A stretch of 26,903 bases of DNA, taken from the NCBI GenBank assembly GCA_016928995.1, contig JAFGJS010000114.1, positions 1 through 26,903 on the forward strand. Direction: 5' to 3'. The notes under the pieces are model-generated. The model did no database searches. It was not told where the DNA came from and worked only from the letters and a program-made list of their open reading frames with translations. Positions within the stretch are counted from its first letter, which is position 1. Every line of letters begins with the position of its first letter. This document shows positions 22,432 through 26,903 of this stretch, one piece after another. A program made the position numbers and the translations under genes. This stretch comes from Candidatus Sumerlaeota bacterium (lineage in GTDB: Bacteria > Sumerlaeota > Sumerlaeia > JAFGJS01).

Positions 22432-24003
22432 ATGAACATCGAAGTGAAACAAGCTCTCATCAGCGTATCGGACAAAACGGGACTGGAAAAACTTGTTCCG
22501 GCCCTGCACAAACGCGGCGTGCGAATCATCTCCACCGGCGGCACCGCCAAGGCCGTTGAAGCCCTCGGCGTCGAAGTGCAGACCGTGGAAAATATGACCG
22601 GGCAAGGCGAACTCTTCGGCGGACGCGTCAAGACGCTGCACCCCTATATCTACGCGGCGATCCTGGCCCGCCCGGGCAATAAAGCCGACGAAGCCGAACT
22701 GCGCAAGATGGGCCTCGCCCCGATCGATCTGGTTGTCGTCAACCTGTATCCCTTCCAGCAGACCGTGGTCAAGCCCGGCGTGAAGATCGAACAAGCCATC
22801 GAGAACATCGACATCGGCGGCCCCTCCATGATCCGCGCTTCGAGCAAGAATCACGCAAAAGTCGCCGTGGTCACCGATCCCGCGGACTATGCCGCGCTGC
22901 TCGGCGAGCTCGACGCCAACCAGGGCGCCACCTCCCTCGAATTCCGTCAGCGCATGATGCTCAAGGCCTTCCGCCACACCGCGCAGTACGACACGGCGAT
23001 CCAGGGATTCTTCGGCGGCAAGTTCGACGACCAATCCGGCTCCAAATTCGCCAACCCGCTCACCTTTTCCTACGAAAAACTTTACGACCTGCGCTACGGC
23101 GAGAATAGCCATCAGGCCGGCGCGTTCTACCGCGACTTCACCGTCAAGGAAACCAGCGTCTCCAAATCCAAAGTCCTCGGCGGCAAACAGCTCTCCTACA
23201 ACAACATCGTGGACATCGAGACCGCGCTGGAAGCCGTCCGCGACCTCGACACCTGCGGCGTCGTGATCCTCAAGCACGCCAATCCCTGCGGCGCGGCGAT
23301 CGATAAAACCCTCGTCGGCGCATACAAAAAAGCCTATTCCTGCGACCCCGTCTCCGCCTTCGGCGGCATCGTCGGCTGCAACGTCCCCGTGGACGCCGCC
23401 ACCGCAAAAGAGATGAGCAAGATTTTCATCGAATGCATCATCGCGCCGAAATTCGAAAAGGACGCGCTCGCCATTCTTAAAAAGAAGAAAAACCTGCGCC
23501 TGCTGGAAGCCGGAAAATTCGGCAAGAAACAAGCCTCGCCGCAGCTGAAAAGCGTCGTGGGCGGACTGCTGATCATGGACCGCGACGTCTCTGACGTGCC
23601 CCCAGCCAAATGGCAATGCGTAACGAAAAAGAAACCCTCGCAAAAGGATCTCGAGAATCTTGCCTTCGCCTGGAAGATGGTTAAATGGGTCAAGAGCAAC
23701 GCCATCCTGCTGGCGAAAAACAACCAGATCATCGGCGTCGGCGCCGGTCAGATGAACCGCGTGCACAGCGTGGAAATCGCTGTAAAAAGCGCCGTGGAGA
23801 TCGCCAAAAAAACGACCCAAGGCTCCTACCTGGCCAGCGACGCGTTCTTCCCCTTCCGCGACAACGTGGACCTTGCGGCCGCAGCCGGCGTGCGCGCCAT
23901 CGTGCAGCCCGGCGGCTCCATCCGCGACCAGGAAGCCATCGACGCCTGCAACGAGCACGGCATCATCATGCTCTTCACCGGCATGCGCCACTTCCGCCAC
24001 TGA
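22432..24003 (+). CDS. purH: bifunctional AICAR transformylase / IMP cyclohydrolase
   Basis: This 523-aa protein catalyses the last two steps of de novo IMP synthesis. The N-terminal IMP cyclohydrolase domain (MGS-like, about residues 1-195) shows ALISVSDKTGLE, STGGTAKAVEALG, GGRVKTLHPYI and NLYPF. The AICAR formyltransferase domain (about 200-523) has LRYGENSHQAG (220-230) and catalytic Lys281-His282 in KHANPCG, then SAFGGIVGCN and the C-terminal GMRHFRH. Length is typical (about 510-530). GGGAGG just upstream fixes the ATG at 22432. It stands alone, without other pur genes. It converges with the dockerin-like gene across a strong hairpin. Confidence 0.97.
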   Translation: MNIEVKQALISVSDKTGLEKLVPALHKRGVRIISTGGTAKAVEALGVEVQTVENMTGQGELFGGRVKTLHPYIYAAILARPGNKADEAELRKMGLAPIDLVVVNLYPFQQTVVKPGVKIEQAIENIDIGGPSMIRASSKNHAKVAVVTDPADYAALLGELDANQGATSLEFRQRMMLKAFRHTAQYDTAIQGFFGGKFDDQSGSKFANPLTFSYEKLYDLRYGENSHQAGAFYRDFTVKETSVSKSKVLGGKQLSYNNIVDIETALEAVRDLDTCGVVILKHANPCGAAIDKTLVGAYKKAYSCDPVSAFGGIVGCNVPVDAATAKEMSKIFIECIIAPKFEKDALAILKKKKNLRLLEAGKFGKKQASPQLKSVVGGLLIMDRDVSDVPPAKWQCVTKKKPSQKDLENLAFAWKMVKWVKSNAILLAKNNQIIGVGAGQMNRVHSVEIAVKSAVEIAKKTTQGSYLASDAFFPFRDNVDLAAAAGVRAIVQPGGSIRDQEAIDACNEHGIIMLFTGMRHFRH

Positions 24004-24010
24004 TTCTTTT

Positions 24011-24069
24011 CAACGCAAAGACCCGGCTTCGCCAAGACTACGCCGGGCGAGGGTGAAAAGACGCATAAG
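24011..24069. repeat. broken AACGCAAAGACGC-type repeat with internal hairpin
   Basis: CAACGCAAAGAC (24011-24022) and AAAAGACGCATAAG (24056-24069) look like the two halves of the motif seen at 5262-5372. They are separated by about 33 bases that contain a CCCGGC/GCCGGG hairpin. It sits directly after the purH stop. Confidence 0.45.
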
Positions 24070-24105
24070 AAACGGCGGCGACTCAAAATAAGTCGCCGCC
24101 GTTTC
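24069..24105. terminator. bidirectional hairpin terminator between purH and dockerin-like gene
   Basis: A 15-bp perfect stem, 24069-24083 with 24091-24105, encloses the loop CAAAATA. The AAA and TTT ends of the stem and the T-containing flank suit termination of purH. The same structure would serve the leftward gene ending at 24135. Confidence 0.75.
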
Positions 24106-24134
24106 ATTCTGCTCATCAAGTCTTATCAAAAAAA

Positions 24135-24539
24135 CTACAATCCTTGACTCCTCAGCAAAAGCAAATCCGCGATATCCGTAAACGCATCGCCGTTCGCATT
24201 GAAATCCGCCTGCCACGGATAAAGCCCGAGCAAATACAACCGCAACAGCTCGGATAGCGGCGTCGACACGAATCCGCCGACTGGCGCCAAAATGCCGATA
24301 TACGCCGTGGCATATAAATTATTGGTCGTATCCACGCTCTGCTGCGACATGCCGGCGAGCTCCAGCTGCGCGCCGGCCAGATTCGACTGCGAAGAATAGG
24401 AGTCGCTTTCCGTGGAAATGATTGTCAATGTGACGCCGTTGCCGTTCGTGTTGTCCGCGAATCCGCTTGCAGTGAAAAGGCCGCTCATCGTGCAAACAAG
24501 CGCGCAACAAACTATTAACCGGCGACTGAAATGCATCAT
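24135..24539 (-). CDS. small exported protein with dockerin-like C-terminal motif
   Basis: This is a 134-aa protein. A Sec signal peptide covers about residues 1-28 (RRLIVCCALVCTMSGLFTAS, then GFA). The mature middle is Ser/Gln/Thr-rich (STESDSYSSQSNLAGAQLEL) and resembles the short beta repeats of large secreted proteins in PVC-like genomes. The last 25 residues, DFNANGDAFTDIADLLLLRS then QGL, match a type I dockerin-like calcium loop followed by the IADLLLL helix. Only one such repeat is present, whereas classical dockerins have two. AGGAGG (24546-24551) is 5 bases before the ATG at 24539 and 8 before another at 24536. It follows the WxHP-repeat protein gene by 107 bases on the same strand and could be co-expressed. 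No cohesin is visible. Confidence 0.7.
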   Translation of the reverse strand: MMHFSRRLIVCCALVCTMSGLFTASGFADNTNGNGVTLTIISTESDSYSSQSNLAGAQLELAGMSQQSVDTTNNLYATAYIGILAPVGGFVSTPLSELLRLYLLGLYPWQADFNANGDAFTDIADLLLLRSQGL

Positions 24540-24646
24540 TAAATCCTCCTGACGCTTTGAGCCTAGCATTCGAATGAGGAGCTTTGATCGAAGCTGTAAT
24601 CTAGATAAATTGCCCCTGCGAATGCAAGCGTTTCCTTGTATTTTCT

Positions 24647-26641
24647 TTAATACCCCCAGCGGCGTTCGCTGATGCTGGTTTTACCCGGGGTGTAATTCCA
24701 GCCGATGATCGCCTCATCGGCGCCCAGGGAAGGTGTCGGTCCGATCGCTGAAAGATCCGCATAACTGAAGCGCTCCGGCGCAGTCCAGGCGCCGTCCCGG
24801 AATTCGGTCATATAAAGATTGCGCAGCCCTCCGGGATAGCGCGTCCAGCAGATGATCGCGTCACCGGCGTCGTTCATCGCGACCGCGGGATAGAAGTTGG
24901 TCTCATCATCCAGACCTTGAACAAAATTGTCGTCGATATCGGTGGGATGCATCCAGTTTCCGTTGCGCAAGTGGCTGCGGAAGGCCTGCTGCAGTCCCCC
25001 GGCGACATCCTGATGCCAGACAATCAGCGCGTCGCCGCCGCGCATCGCGACCCGCGCCCAATCGGCATCGTATTCATCCGGACTGATATTGTCCGAACGA
25101 CCGGCCGGATGCTGCCACGATCCATTGCGGCGTTCGCTCAGAAACAACTGCAGAGAAGGAGTCGTTGGATGATTGTCCTGTTGCTGCCAGATGACAATCG
25201 CATCGCCGGAATCGCTGACCGCCGTTTGCGCGCCGGTGCAATCAGAGCCGTCCGGGCTGATCTTGTCAGTTAGCGAGTCCGGATGATCCCAGGTCCAGGC
25301 TTGCGAGGCGAATTCGCCCGCGCTGAGGAAGATCTGCTGCTCCGCTCCATTGTGCTGACTGAAGGCCACAATCGCGTGCCCATTGGCGGCCGCCGTGTCA
25401 AGCTCGCCGGCATCCCCGCCGCCGCTTGGGTTGATGTAATCGTCCGCACTGTCCGGGTGATTCCAGACATACCCCTCAACCGCGTCATACTCCGTATAGC
25501 TGAGAAAAATCCGCAACACCCCTCCGCTATCCATCTGCCGCCAGGCGATCAGGCCGTTATCGTCATTGTCGAATGCAATGCTGAATTCTTCCACGCTCCC
25601 CACGCCCGCGCTGATGTAATCATTCGCCGCCGCGGGATGCGTCCATTGGCCGTTCTTGCGCTCGCTCATATAGAGCTGATAGGCTCCTCCAGGCGAGAAA
25701 TCATATTGTTTCCAAACGATGTAGGCGTTGCCGTTGTCGTTCATAACAACCTGAGGTCCGTTCGCGTTGATAGTCGTGATCAGGTTGATGCTTTCATCCA
25801 TGCTCCCCGGATGCCGCCACTGGCCATCGAAGCATTCGCTCATGTAGATGCGGTTGTACGTGCCGTCGTTCGCGCGCCAGACAACAATGGCGTCCCCCTG
25901 GGCGTTCATGCAGGCATCGACGGTGGAGACCGGATCGTCTCCAGGAGAAATGCCGTCATTGATGGATGCCGGATGACGCCAGCGCAAACGCGTCAGCCGC
26001 ATGCGCTCGCCGTTGACGCTGAATTCAATCGCGCCGTCCTCCGCGACCTGCAGCAACACGCCGCCGCCAATGTCGATCTGATCGCCCGGATTGCCCAGCG
26101 CGCCGGTCAGGCTGTCCGCCGTCGCGGCATGATCGACTGTAATGTTGTCCGGCACCTGCGAATCCGTCACCGCTCCGCTCAGACTCTGCAATGTATGAGT
26201 ATGATCCGCAGTCGCGAAACCGGATGAATCCACTCCATCCAGGTTGTCCGCGTCCTGCGCGAACAGCACGCTGTTCACCTTCACGCGATCCGGAAAAACG
26301 TCCTCCGCGTTGATCGCGCCGTCCGGCGTGGACAAGCTGTCGATCGCCAATTCGTAATAGAGCGCCGGCGCAGCCACGGCCCCGGCTGGCGGAGCGATTT
26401 CAATCGAAAAACGTCCCGTCGCGGAAACGGTGACAGAGCCAGTGATGTCCGAGCCTGCCTGCGTCCCGCTGGTCTCGGCGTCAAAGAAGCGCACACGGTA
26501 TGCGCGCGAACCGGCCAGCGCCGATCCATCTCCCGCAGACAACTGCCCCTGGATCACAATCGTCTCCGGCGCTCCCCAACCCAATGCCGCACAACAACAC
26601 AATACAACCGTCCCCGCCAGCCGCGCTAAAGACATCTTCAT
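24647..26641 (-). CDS. secreted WxHP-repeat protein, probable beta-propeller
   Basis: This is a 664-aa exported protein. A signal peptide (about residues 1-23, MKMSLARLAGTVVLCCCAAL) is followed by a beta-rich domain (about 25-140, QGQLSAGDGSALAGSRAYRV). A spacer of the DADNLDGVDSSGFATADHTH type follows, as is common in PVC-like surface proteins. From about residue 220 on there are eight imperfect repeats of 45-60 residues, each with a (G/A)DAI(I/V)xWxxxD strand, an (L/I)(Y/F)(M/L)SE strand and a W-(x)-HP turn such as QWRHP, QWTHP, SWQHP, NWMHP. The last is WTAP. This is the pattern of a beta-propeller. The ATG at 26641 has AAGGA upstream. The function is probably binding at the cell surface. 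No enzyme residues are evident. Confidence 0.8.
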   Translation of the reverse strand: MKMSLARLAGTVVLCCCAALGWGAPETIVIQGQLSAGDGSALAGSRAYRVRFFDAETSGTQAGSDITGSVTVSATGRFSIEIAPPAGAVAAPALYYELAIDSLSTPDGAINAEDVFPDRVKVNSVLFAQDADNLDGVDSSGFATADHTHTLQSLSGAVTDSQVPDNITVDHAATADSLTGALGNPGDQIDIGGGVLLQVAEDGAIEFSVNGERMRLTRLRWRHPASINDGISPGDDPVSTVDACMNAQGDAIVVWRANDGTYNRIYMSECFDGQWRHPGSMDESINLITTINANGPQVVMNDNGNAYIVWKQYDFSPGGAYQLYMSERKNGQWTHPAAANDYISAGVGSVEEFSIAFDNDDNGLIAWRQMDSGGVLRIFLSYTEYDAVEGYVWNHPDSADDYINPSGGGDAGELDTAAANGHAIVAFSQHNGAEQQIFLSAGEFASQAWTWDHPDSLTDKISPDGSDCTGAQTAVSDSGDAIVIWQQQDNHPTTPSLQLFLSERRNGSWQHPAGRSDNISPDEYDADWARVAMRGGDALIVWHQDVAGGLQQAFRSHLRNGNWMHPTDIDDNFVQGLDDETNFYPAVAMNDAGDAIICWTRYPGGLRNLYMTEFRDGAWTAPERFSYADLSAIGPTPSLGADEAIIGWNYTPGKTSISERRWGY

Positions 26642-26875
26642 TGATTGATCCTTTGTGTAAATAAGATGAAAAAACGGTGTGTATATCAAAGGGACGACAT
26701 CTCCACGAATTGGGATGCCCGGCCCCAGGGGCTGTGAAAAGTTTCGCAAATGGAGTTTGGAAAAAGGTATGCCGAACACCTTCGAGAATCAACATTAATT
26801 TAGCATTGGAAAACTTCTGGGGCGCATCTTGACGGAGCTCCCAAAGTTATGCGAAAGTACATCTGGAGACGAGAA

Positions 26876-26903
26876 ATGACTCCCATTCCTTTTCAAGCGA
26901 GGC
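26876..26903 (+). CDS. possible start of a rightward gene, cut by window edge
   Basis: The ATG at 26876 has GGAG (26865-26868) 7 bases upstream and opens a frame reading MTPIPFQAR to the edge. It is divergent from the WxHP-repeat gene. The rest of 26642-26875 shows no gene and no clear repeat. A TTGACG at 26829 could be a -35, but no -10 is convincing. Nine codons cannot identify a product. Confidence 0.25.

Noticed and set aside
22158-22631. 157-codon frame on the minus strand crossing the purH start
   Set aside because: It translates the intergenic repeat (HYSPQSTQRTRR) and the antisense of purH, so it is not a gene.
22378-24000. 540-codon open frame on the minus strand
   Set aside because: It is an antisense shadow of purH, with low-complexity Gly/Asp/Val/Phe composition and no motif.
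25283-26227. 314-codon open frame on the plus strand
   Set aside because: It is antisense to the WxHP-repeat protein. Its weak periodicity is inherited from that gene's repeats.

Overview
The window is a chromosomal segment of a Gram-negative bacterium. Lipoprotein and Sec signal peptides, an undecaprenyl-diphosphate phosphatase and a type IV pilus retraction ATPase support this. The GC content of the genes looks high (estimated by eye, not calculated). The intergenic repeats (AATCCGAAACAAAT-type, AACGCAAAGACGC-type and CTCCGTGTCCTCTGTG-type) and the secreted repeat, lectin and dockerin-like proteins resemble what I recall from PVC-type genomes (Kiritimatiellota, Lentisphaerota, Verrucomicrobiota) and from Omnitrophota-like metagenome bins. 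That placement is inference from style, not from a marker tree. I saw no tRNA, rRNA, CRISPR array, transposase or phage gene.

Layout, left to right. (1) 1-5256: the tail of an unknown gene, a small exported protein, a bidirectional terminator, a leftward yvcK-DUF1232 pair, then rightward an M50 site-2-type membrane protease with a C-terminal UVR motif, and RNase J. (2) 5257-10021: uppP, a six-TM membrane protein of unknown role, a pentapeptide-repeat/J-domain/TPR fusion, and recF. Repeats lie in the gaps: a GCAAAGACG inverted repeat, a 26-bp tandem duplication and a 28-bp perfect palindrome. (3) 10022-13728: a lipoprotein MsrB (leftward, tail-to-tail with recF), a stand-alone receiver protein followed by a MerR-like HTH/coiled-coil protein, then a secreted HExxH/ricin-lectin protein. 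(4) 14099-21929: a block all on the minus strand. In transcription order it holds two CNNM/CorC-type CBS membrane proteins, PilT, a 69-aa membrane protein, a J-domain/TPR protein, an Hsp70 paralogue and an SDR oxidoreductase. (5) 22432-24003: purH. (6) 24135-26641, leftward: a secreted protein with eight W-(x)-HP repeats, probably a beta-propeller, then a small exported protein with a dockerin-like C-terminus.

Two things stand out. First, there are two separate J-domain/TPR proteins, one carrying a pentapeptide-repeat solenoid and the other in an operon with its own Hsp70 and with no GrpE, HrcA or ClpB nearby. This suggests a specialised chaperone system rather than the housekeeping DnaKJE set. 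Second, two homologous hairpin-forming elements of about 166 bp lie in direct orientation on either side of the secreted metallopeptidase/lectin gene. One is an almost perfect hairpin and the other a decayed copy. They look like a non-coding repeat family that has not been annotated.
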